Assembly: GCA_041658685.1 (NCBI GenBank)
Contig: JBAZZS010000001.1
Coordinates: forward strand, 124,001 to 188,000
Source of the DNA: Candidatus Gracilibacteria bacterium
GTDB taxonomy: Bacteria > Patescibacteriota > Gracilibacteria > UBA1369 > UBA12473
Length of the DNA stretch: 64,000 bases
Direction of reading: 5' to 3'
Shown: positions 8,710 through 14,957 of the stretch, piece by piece
How positions within the stretch are numbered: the stretch's first letter is position 1
Layout: the number at the start of each line of letters is the position of its first letter
Program-made: the position numbers and the translations under genes
Notes under the pieces: model-generated
Databases searched by the model: none
The model's input: only the letters and a program-made list of their open reading frames with translations
What the model was told of the DNA's origin: nothing

Positions 8710-9039
8710 TTATTCTTGGCCTCCTCTCTCATGAAGGGCGGTTAAAAGAAGTAGAAGGTTTCGGGTATGTCGAGAAGCCAGTACGCTAGGGAGTCTATTC
8801 GAAGAACCGTCGATGGGAGATTCCGGAGGGCGAACGCGGCCCACGGCCGTTGATTCTCTTTCTAACATTAGTTGGAAAGCACCTCCTGAAACAATAGCGG
8901 GGGAAGGGATATCCGTCATGCTTATTAAAGAGCTCGATTGAAGAGGCAGATTATGTCGTTCCCATGGATTTCCTAGACCAGGATAAACACCGCTGGTCCG
9001 AGAGGGTTCGTCCCATCCTGTTTCTTCTAATGCCACCAT
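8710..9039 (-). CDS. Hypothetical protein (about 109 aa)
   Basis: Unrecognised. The ATG at 9039 is chosen over a TTG two codons upstream. The sequence is rich in Pro, Ser, Gly and Leu, with a hydrophobic helix near the C-terminus (NLLLLLTALHERGG). It has no signal peptide or known motif. Upstream on the same strand a possible promoter (TTGACT, 18 nt, TAAAAT) lies in the 9060-9100 region, back to back with the strong plus-strand promoter at 9106. The coding status is uncertain because composition and conservation cannot be tested here. Confidence 0.4.
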   Translation of the reverse strand: MVALEETGWDEPSRTSGVYPGLGNPWERHNLPLQSSSLISMTDIPSPAIVSGGAFQLMLERESTAVGRVRPPESPIDGSSNRLPSVLASRHTRNLLLLLTALHERGGQE

Positions 9040-9105
9040 TTTCAATCTTTTAAGATTAAGACATCATGATTTTAGTATAAAATATACAATTAAGTCAAAC
9101 AAGTC

Positions 9106-9133
9106 TTGACAAATATTTTATTTCGAGTAATAT
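9106..9133 (+). promoter_or_regulatory. Strong sigma70-type promoter
   Basis: TTGACA (9106-9111), a 16-nt spacer, then TAATAT (9128-9133), close to consensus. No ORF starts within 400 nt downstream. The transcript would begin near 9140 and run into a hairpin followed by a T-run near 9283, which suggests a small RNA. Confidence 0.6.
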
Positions 9134-9139
9134 AGCTTC

Positions 9140-9283
9140 CTTACATTCACTCCGGTTTACTCCGCTCGGTTGGAAGTAAGGGATGAAGCTCTGGGAGGGG
9201 GTTTCGTCTCTTGCTTTCAGCCGAGCAGACCCTACGCACGAAGCGTAGCGAAGTGCGCTTCCCCGCATTCTTTTTTTATTAAC
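9140..9283 (+). ncRNA. Candidate small structured RNA of unknown class
   Basis: The 144 nt after the near-consensus promoter contain no ORF. The 5' sequence GCTTC-CTTAC (9135-9144) can pair with GTAAG...GAAGC (9177-9190), and GGGT-TCG (about 9210) with CGA...ACCC near 9232. The 3' end is a family A hairpin followed by CCCCGCATTCTTTTTTT, terminator-like. I checked by eye for SRP, 6S, tmRNA and RNase P consensus blocks and found none. The transcript borders are inferred. Confidence 0.33.
9235..9268 (+). repeat. Family A palindromic repeat with CCCCGCAT tail
   Basis: CGCAC (9235-9239) pairs with GTGCG (9253-9257) around GAAGCGTAGCGAA, followed by CTTCCCCGCAT and a T-run. It is the same element as at 22912, 28662, 42138, 56788 and 60847, and as 18948 with a GACAC/GTGTC stem. 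Confidence 0.75.
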
Positions 9284-9296
9284 CTTATCCTGAATG

Positions 9297-9336
9297 TATG
9301 GTTCGAGACGTCCCTTCGGGACTCCTCACCATGACA
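9297..9336 (+). repeat. Family B palindromic repeat
   Basis: TATGGTTCGAGACG, then the hairpin GTCCC-TTC-GGGAC, then TCCTCACCATGACA. The copy at 30240 has the same arms but a different inner hairpin (GCCCGCC-TTT-GGCGGGC), so pairing is kept while sequence changes. The remaining sequence from 9337 to 9534 shows no gene; it holds a GGGCGCCC palindrome near 9458. Confidence 0.65.
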
Positions 9337-9582
9337 CAGATATTTTTTCTCTACCCGCCCCCACCGCGGGTTTTTAAAAAAGACAAAATCACTGCGCGAT
9401 CTTGTCTGGTTCATTTTTTGTTTAGAAAAAGGTAATGACTCCTTTGTTAAATTAAGGGCGCCCTTTCCGGTGTGCGCGGATTTTCGAACTTTCATCGGTT
9501 CGGCGAATCTTCGTCTCTGCAAGGGTTGCTCATTGAAAGTCTGCACAACCGGGCTTCACACAAAAAAAGGAGAAAAAAGCCC

Positions 9583-10077
9583 ATGACTCACCTTCGCAAC
9601 TTCTTGACCTCGGCCTGTGCGCTCGGAGCGACCTTCGCAACGGGCTGCATGGACTACGGCATCGACGCTCTCATGGAAGAGCAGGGCCTCACTCAATTCC
9701 AAGACTGCACCACCTTCGTGGGGGACAAGGACTACGGCTACTCCAACGAGGTGTTCGACGCCACGTTCGTGTACGGGAACTGTGCTCCGGACGAGTACCG
9801 GGCCTACCTGCTCATCGACCATGACTTCGAACTCATGGACGTGACGCAAACCACGGTCGAGTACACCACCCAAAACTACGACACCGTGGTCCTGGACGCC
9901 GTTCGATTCAGCTTCGACTTCTGGTACAACCCTGTGGACATCGAGGTCTCGGTGGTTCCGTTCAGCGGGAATACGGTGCTCGGCATTCACGAGTTCCGGA
10001 TCCTGTGCATGGACGACGACGACTCGTGGTGTCCCGTGGAATACATTCGGAGCGCCACGGCCGAGGATTTGGAGTGA
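9583..10077 (+). CDS. Small secreted lipoprotein, compositionally foreign
   Basis: A 164-residue protein with a lipoprotein signal peptide: basic MTHLR, a hydrophobic stretch and the lipobox FATG-C near residue 20. The mature part is acidic with several Cys (QDCTT, GNCAP, LCMDDDDSWCP) that may form disulfides, and probably all-beta; I know no family. The start is fixed by a clear Shine-Dalgarno AGGAG (9569-9573, 9 nt before ATG), which most genes here lack. Codon third positions are strongly G/C, for example runs of GAC, TAC, TTC and GTG, unlike neighbours. Together with the flanking inverted repeats this indicates recent acquisition, perhaps from a Myxococcota/Bdellovibrionota-like source (speculative). 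Confidence 0.82.
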   Translation: MTHLRNFLTSACALGATFATGCMDYGIDALMEEQGLTQFQDCTTFVGDKDYGYSNEVFDATFVYGNCAPDEYRAYLLIDHDFELMDVTQTTVEYTTQNYDTVVLDAVRFSFDFWYNPVDIEVSVVPFSGNTVLGIHEFRILCMDDDDSWCPVEYIRSATAEDLE

Positions 10078-10091
10078 ACTTTGAGCGGGCG

Positions 10092-10125
10092 GGGAGGTCG
10101 AGGTCTTACAAGATTTCGACTTCCC
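10092..10125 (+). terminator. Terminator-like hairpin after the lipoprotein gene
   Basis: GGGAGGTCGA (10092-10101) pairs with TCGACTTCCC (10116-10125), with an inner TCTT-AC-AAGA stem. It is strong and lies 15 nt after the stop codon, but no T-run follows, so it may be an mRNA-stabilising end or a terminator of a foreign host. Confidence 0.5.
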
Positions 10126-10152
10126 TGCGCTGAAAATTCAGCACTGGAGTAA

Positions 10153-10338
10153 ATGGCAGCATTTTTCTCAAGCTCACTTCGTCCCGCGATACGGGACTTC
10201 GTGAGTGGTTGTGCAGACTTTCTTGGTGGAAAAGAGAAAAATGTCTCCAAAAATGTTGTCAAAACCGCTTATAAAATCGCTCGCAAAATTGTGTTTAAAA
10301 TCGGGCTCAAAATCATAGCTAAAATTGCCCGAATTTGA
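10153..10338 (+). CDS. Possible 61-aa peptide with Lys every fourth residue
   Basis: The frame begins at ATG 10153 with GGAG only 3 nt upstream, spans the right inverted repeat, then enters an AT-rich stretch of near 12-nt periodicity (AAAAYNNNNNNN). Its last 33 residues read as tetrads KNVS, KNVV, KTAY, KIAR, KIVF, KIGL, KIIA, KIAR. This is a hydrophobic, cationic, probably helical sequence resembling membrane-active peptides. A second frame over the same tract (ATG at 10241) also gives Lys every fourth residue, as follows from the 12-nt period. Whether either frame is translated is unknown; it could be a degenerate tandem repeat. The rest of 10339-10512 has nothing assignable. Confidence 0.25.
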   Translation: MAAFFSSSLRPAIRDFVSGCADFLGGKEKNVSKNVVKTAYKIARKIVFKIGLKIIAKIARI

Positions 10339-10512
10339 GTACCAAAAACAATCTCATTCGCGGCTTCCTTCGCTTCATGCGTGGTGCCGGAAAGGTGAAT
10401 ATATACTCACCCACCAGTTTTGTCACGCCAAAATGATGATTTTGATCTGGGGAAGCGAGGATCTTCGTGATACATTTTTAGTACTGAAAAGCGAAATTTA
10501 ATCCTCTTTTTT

Positions 10513-11538
10513 ATGACTGAATTTATTCTCGAAAAATGTTCACAAAAATTTAATATTTCTTGCGTGAGAGACGCATCGAAAACGATCGAAAAAGCTCACG
10601 CGGAGATCTCGCCGACTCACAATAGTTTGACCCCTGCCGATTTTTTTACAACCGTCACAAAATTCTCTCCCTCCACTTCCTTTTCAGAGGATTCTCTTCA
10701 TAAAAATTTTGTTGAATACGGCCGCAACGCCAAAGAGTGGCTTCGCAAATGTGCGCTTATCCTCCCCGAAATCGACCGTCAACAAATCTGGAAGAAGAAA
10801 GGCTTTTCGAGCATTTTTGAATATGCGGGGAAGCTGGCGGGGATGAGTAAATCGTCGGTTGAAGATGCGCTTCGAATCATGAAAAAAGTTGAAGACAAAC
10901 CCGCGCTTCGTAAAGTGATCGAGGAGAAGGGGATTCAGAGCGTGAAACCGGTGATTGCCATCGCAACTTCCGAGACCGCTGATTTTTGGGCGGAAAAGGC
11001 GCGAATCATGAGCAAAAACACGCTTGAAACTTATGTTCACGAGTACAGGTTAGAGCGGCTTCCTAGGACGCCGGCCGTATCTGAAAAACAAATCACTATG
11101 CCCCTCTCTCCCGACGTGGCCGCTGAGCTCGAAAAACTCAAAGGCAAAGGCGATTGGAACACCCTTATGCGCGAACTTTTACAACTCCGAAAAGAAAAAC
11201 TCGAGGCTGAAAAACCACAATCGGTTGAGACTCCCTCGCGCCACATCCCTGTAAAAGTTAAAAATTTTGCAGTTGCGAAAACGCGTGGCCAATGCGCTTA
11301 TCCTGGCTGTAAAAAATCTTATAAAATACTTCACCATACTCAACGTTTTGCGCTCGATCAGGTGCATGACCCCGATCATCTCGTGCCGTTGTGCGAGGCA
11401 CATGAGCACCTTGCGCATCACGGCCTCATCGCAAATGAAGACCTCGCGCCTGAGGAATGGGGGATTTTGCTGGAGCCGGAATGGTGGGACCTCAAACAAG
11501 TGGTGGATGAGAGGGTGCAGGAGCATAGGGGAAAATAA
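10513..11538 (+). CDS. HNH-endonuclease-domain protein
   Basis: A 341-residue protein. The first 240 residues are mostly helical and charged, with a possible HTH-like FSSIFEYAGKLAGMSKSSVEDAL, resembling the helical N-terminal part of DUF222/13E12-type HNH proteins. Residues about 250-310 form an HNH domain: RGQCAYPGC, ILHHTQRF, then HDPDHLVPLCEAHEHLAHHG, with two Cys pairs for structural zinc and the His-His catalytic pair. Proteins of this type are common in mobile or repeat-associated loci, but their targets are mostly unknown. The leader is TCCTCTTTTTT before ATG. No intein or intron is visible around it. Confidence 0.8.
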   Translation: MTEFILEKCSQKFNISCVRDASKTIEKAHAEISPTHNSLTPADFFTTVTKFSPSTSFSEDSLHKNFVEYGRNAKEWLRKCALILPEIDRQQIWKKKGFSSIFEYAGKLAGMSKSSVEDALRIMKKVEDKPALRKVIEEKGIQSVKPVIAIATSETADFWAEKARIMSKNTLETYVHEYRLERLPRTPAVSEKQITMPLSPDVAAELEKLKGKGDWNTLMRELLQLRKEKLEAEKPQSVETPSRHIPVKVKNFAVAKTRGQCAYPGCKKSYKILHHTQRFALDQVHDPDHLVPLCEAHEHLAHHGLIANEDLAPEEWGILLEPEWWDLKQVVDERVQEHRGK

Positions 11539-11567
11539 AAAATCATAGATCACTTGCGCAATAAGAA

Positions 11568-11630
11568 GGAAAGGAAAATTTTTGTAGACCAGACACACAA
11601 TGAAATGGAGTGTCCGACTCCCATTTTGTT
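11568..11630 (+). repeat. Partial family C repeat
   Basis: GGAAAGGAAAATTTTTGTAG, then ACCAGACAC...GAGTGTCCGACTCCCAT. It matches the inner part of the large copy at 61671-61925 (GGGGAAATTTTTGTGAACCA plus a GACAC/GTGTC hairpin) and the CGACTCCYATG block of the copy at 30112. The outer arms are missing. Confidence 0.5.
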
Positions 11631-11671
11631 TGTTCATTGAACATTGGGGATGATTTGGTTATTGTAGGGCC

Positions 11672-12331
11672 ATGCTTTACATCGTCTCCACCCCCATCGG
11701 TAATCTCGAGGACATCACGTTGCGCGCCCTGCGAACGTTGAAAGAAGTCGACCTCATCGCTGCGGAAGACACGCGCCACACCGGGATTCTTTTGCATCAT
11801 TTTGAAATTTCAAAACAGCTCGTTAGTTTCCATTCTTACAGTGACGAATCCAAACTCAATAAAATCATAGAAGTCCTGCGCCAAGGCAAAAACGTGGCTC
11901 TCGTCTCCGATGCCGGAACTCCCGGTATTTCAGACCCAGGCTACTTGCTCATTCGCCGTGCCATTGAAGAAAAAATTCCCATCACCGCCATCCCGGGCGC
12001 CAGCGCACTTTTACCCGCACTCGTCACTTCGGGTTTGCCCATCGACAAATTCGTGTACCTTGGTTTTCTTCCTCTAAAAAAAGGCCGAAAAACATTACTC
12101 GAAAGTTTTAAGCAAGAAGAACGCACCCTCGTTTTTTACGAATCTCCGCACCGTCTTCACAAAACGCTCTCGGATCTTCAGATCGCGGGTCTCGGCGATT
12201 TTCAACTCGTGCTCGCTCGCGAGCTCACCAAAATTTACGAAACCGTTTATCGCGGCACGGTCTCGAGTCTCGCCCAATCCTTTGCCAATCAAAAACTGAA
12301 AGGGGAGATGGTGATGATGCTGCACCAATAA
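11672..12331 (+). CDS. rsmI: 16S rRNA (cytidine-1402-2'-O)-methyltransferase RsmI
   Basis: A 219-residue protein of the tetrapyrrole-methylase fold. Diagnostic blocks are LYIVSTPIGNLEDITLRAL at the N-terminus, AAEDTRHTG near 28-36, ALVSDAGTPGISDPGYLL near 71-88 and ITAIPGASALLPALVTSGLP near 105. It uses SAM to methylate the ribose of C1402 in the decoding centre. The C-terminal domain of the E. coli enzyme (286 residues) is truncated here. It is convergent with leuS, 4 nt apart. Confidence 0.94.
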   Translation: MLYIVSTPIGNLEDITLRALRTLKEVDLIAAEDTRHTGILLHHFEISKQLVSFHSYSDESKLNKIIEVLRQGKNVALVSDAGTPGISDPGYLLIRRAIEEKIPITAIPGASALLPALVTSGLPIDKFVYLGFLPLKKGRKTLLESFKQEERTLVFYESPHRLHKTLSDLQIAGLGDFQLVLARELTKIYETVYRGTVSSLAQSFANQKLKGEMVMMLHQ

Positions 12332-12335
12332 AAAT

Positions 12336-14831
12336 TTATCTCACCACAAAATTCACCAGTCTCCCGGGCACAAAAATTTCTTTCACGATCGTCTTGCCTT
12401 CGAGATTTCGCTTCACGCTTTCGTCGGCTTGAGCGGCTTTAAACGCGTCTTCTTTAGAAATGTCTTTTGGGACTTGGAGCACACAACGGACCTTTCCATT
12501 CACTTGGATCACCAAGTCCATGGTGGAGGAAACCGTCAACGACGCGTCGTAGGTCGGGAATTTTTGATCAAAAACACTGGCCCATTTTTTGCTTGTCGTC
12601 GCCACCCCTTGAAGTTGCGTCCACAATTCTTCGGCAAGATGCGGCGCAAGAGGAGCCATCATTTTTACCACGATTTCTTTGCTTTTTTGATCGAGGCCTT
12701 CGTGTCCGGCTTCATTGAGAAATTCCATGACTCCGGAAATCGCGGTGTTGAAATGAAAAATTTCAATGTCCTCGGTCACGCGCTTTAATGTCAAATGCAA
12801 TTGTCGCAACAGCGCCGGAGAAATCACGGGCACCGAATCCGCCGTCACCATGGCCCATATTTTTTGCACAAAACGGGAGAGGCCGGTGATGCCCTTGTCG
12901 CTCCAATCTCCGCCTTGAGTGAAAGGCCCCATAAACATCAAGTACATGCGAAAAACATCGCTTCCGTATTTTTCGACAAACGAATCCGGACTCACCACAT
13001 TGCCTTTGGATTTGGACATTTTGGCGCCATCTTTGGTCACCATGCCTTGGTGCACCAATCGTGTGAACGGCTCCTTAAATGGCACGAATCCCGCATCGTG
13101 TAAAACTTGATTGACAAATCGCGCGTAGAGCAAATGCATGCACGCGTGTTCGGGCCCGCCAATGTACATGTCCACCGGTCCCCATTTTTTGAGAATCGCA
13201 GGATCGAACGGTTTGTTTTTCATCGTGGCGCACGGGTAGCGTAAATAATACCAACTCGAACACACAAACGTGTCCATGGTTTCGGCTTCGCGGGTGGCAG
13301 GGCCTTTGCATTGGGGACAGCGCGTTTTCATGAAACGATCGCTCGTGGCCAAGGGTGGTTTGCCTTTGGGGACGTAGTTTTTAATGCGCGGCAACACCAC
13401 GGGCAAATCTTTTTCCGGCACCGCCACTTCGCCGCATTTTTCACAATTTACAATTGGAATCGGCGCGCCCCAGTAGCGTTGGCGAGAGATGAGCCAGTCG
13501 CGCAGGCGATAGGTTTTTACACGTTTCCCGTAGCCTTTTTCCTCCATATAATCCATGATTTTTTCCGTGGCCGCATGAATGTCCATGCCATCCAAAAATC
13601 CGCTGTTCACCATCGTGCCTTCTTCTTCCTGCACTTGTTCAGGCTTGGTGATGGGGGAGGTGTCTCCGTCCTTGCCTTTCACCACGCGAATCACGTCGAT
13701 GCCCATGGCTTGCGCAAATTCAAAGTCGCGCAAATCATGCCCCGGAACTCCAACCACATGCCCGGTTCCCACACTGGTCAGCACAAAATCGCCCAAATAA
13801 ATCGGCATTTTTCGCCTCGTCAAATCATTGATCGCATACAATCCGGTAAACGCTCCGGTCTTTTTTCGGCCTTCGGACATGCGTTCAAGCTCGGTTTTTT
13901 TGCTCGTGGCTTTGATGTACGCCATCACGTCTTTTTTATTCGGGAAAAGATCGATGTTTTTTGTCGCGAATTCGCTGTCCGGCGCCACCACCAAGAACGT
14001 GGCCCCAAAATTAGTGTCCGGCCGTGTGGTGAAAACCGCGATCGTCTGATCCGTGTCCGCCACTTTATACGTGATGTTGATCCCGGTTTTTTTGCCAATC
14101 CAATGTTGTTGCATGGCAATCGTTTTTTCCGGCCAATCCAACCCGGAATAGTCGAGAAGTTTTTCCACATAATCCGTAATTTTCCAAAACCATTGCGCGA
14201 GATTTTTTTGCACCACTTCACTCTTGCAGCGTTCGCAAATCCCATCTTGAACCTGCTCGTTGGCGAGCACGGTGTTGCATCCCGGGCACCAATTCACCGG
14301 TGCCTTTTTTTTGTACGCCAAGCCGCGTTTGTACATTTGTAAAAAAATCCACTGCGTCCAGCGATAATAATCCGGAGAGCTCGTATTCACGGTTTGGGAC
14401 CAGTCGTACATGGTGCCCATTTCTTTGAGTTGGCGAATCATGGTGATCACATTTTTTGCCGTACTCGTGTCCGGGGCAATGCCGGTTTTGATCGCAAAAT
14501 TTTCCGCCGGCAATCCGAACGCATCAAACCCCATGGGCTCGAACACGTTGCATCCGTGCATGCGCATGTAGCGCCCCCAGGAGTCCGCAGGCGCGAAGTT
14601 GTACCAGTGCCCGATGTGAAGTTTGTCTCCGGACGGGTACGGGAACATCACCAAATTGTAGTATTTTTTGCGCGTGTCGTTTTTGAGATCCGTGTCATTG
14701 ATTTTTTTCTTTTCCCAGAGGGCTTGCCATTTTTTTTCTACGGTTCGCGCTTCATAAAATGCGGGACGCGCAGGAGAGGTGGCGTTTGATTTTTTAGGGG
14801 GTTTGGCGTGTTTCGCAGTTTTGGGAGTCAT
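12336..14831 (-). CDS. leuS: Leucyl-tRNA synthetase
   Basis: An 831-residue class I synthetase when started at ATG 14831. The frame is open further upstream, but that would cross the promoter of the divergent gene, and the sequence there is not LeuS-like. The HIGH motif is HIGHW after MFPYPSGDKL, and KMSKS is AKMSKSKGN. Between them lie the zinc-binding CPGC...CERC segment and the CP1 editing domain with TTRPDTNFGATF. The C-terminal anticodon-binding domain ends in the TIVKEIFVPGRLVNFVV signature. It charges tRNA-Leu. The N-terminal 25 residues are Lys/Pro-rich and precede the usual start, a small extension. Confidence 0.96.
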   Translation of the reverse strand: MTPKTAKHAKPPKKSNATSPARPAFYEARTVEKKWQALWEKKKINDTDLKNDTRKKYYNLVMFPYPSGDKLHIGHWYNFAPADSWGRYMRMHGCNVFEPMGFDAFGLPAENFAIKTGIAPDTSTAKNVITMIRQLKEMGTMYDWSQTVNTSSPDYYRWTQWIFLQMYKRGLAYKKKAPVNWCPGCNTVLANEQVQDGICERCKSEVVQKNLAQWFWKITDYVEKLLDYSGLDWPEKTIAMQQHWIGKKTGINITYKVADTDQTIAVFTTRPDTNFGATFLVVAPDSEFATKNIDLFPNKKDVMAYIKATSKKTELERMSEGRKKTGAFTGLYAINDLTRRKMPIYLGDFVLTSVGTGHVVGVPGHDLRDFEFAQAMGIDVIRVVKGKDGDTSPITKPEQVQEEEGTMVNSGFLDGMDIHAATEKIMDYMEEKGYGKRVKTYRLRDWLISRQRYWGAPIPIVNCEKCGEVAVPEKDLPVVLPRIKNYVPKGKPPLATSDRFMKTRCPQCKGPATREAETMDTFVCSSWYYLRYPCATMKNKPFDPAILKKWGPVDMYIGGPEHACMHLLYARFVNQVLHDAGFVPFKEPFTRLVHQGMVTKDGAKMSKSKGNVVSPDSFVEKYGSDVFRMYLMFMGPFTQGGDWSDKGITGLSRFVQKIWAMVTADSVPVISPALLRQLHLTLKRVTEDIEIFHFNTAISGVMEFLNEAGHEGLDQKSKEIVVKMMAPLAPHLAEELWTQLQGVATTSKKWASVFDQKFPTYDASLTVSSTMDLVIQVNGKVRCVLQVPKDISKEDAFKAAQADESVKRNLEGKTIVKEIFVPGRLVNFVVR

Positions 14832-14907
14832 TTTGGGAGAAATTTTAAGATTAAAACAGGCGTTATTATACCCCAGTTCCAGAGTGAAGCGAAATGACTT
14901 TTCCCCA

Positions 14908-14936
14908 TTGACACAAATAACCTTATCCCGTACATT
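14908..14936 (+). promoter_or_regulatory. Promoter for the LOG-family gene
   Basis: TTGACA (14908-14913), a 17-nt spacer, then TACATT (14931-14936), ending 21 nt before the ATG at 14958. It lies in the 126-nt divergent interval with leuS. Confidence 0.55.
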
Positions 14937-14957
14937 TTCCCTCCTGTAAAAAAGAAT

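Larger units (their letters stand above)
9535..10222. repeat. 16-bp inverted repeats flanking the lipoprotein gene
   Basis: GAAAGTCTGCACAACC at 9535-9550 is repeated exactly as its reverse complement GGTTGTGCAGACTTTC at 10207-10222. The pair brackets the lipoprotein CDS and its downstream hairpin and is spaced 656 nt apart. A chance match of this length at this spacing is unlikely. It may be the ends of a small mobile cassette or a recombination site; no transposase is inside. Confidence 0.6.

Noticed and set aside
10513..11538. Homing endonuclease of an intron or intein
   Set aside because: Flanking genes are complete and no intron/intein borders were seen.
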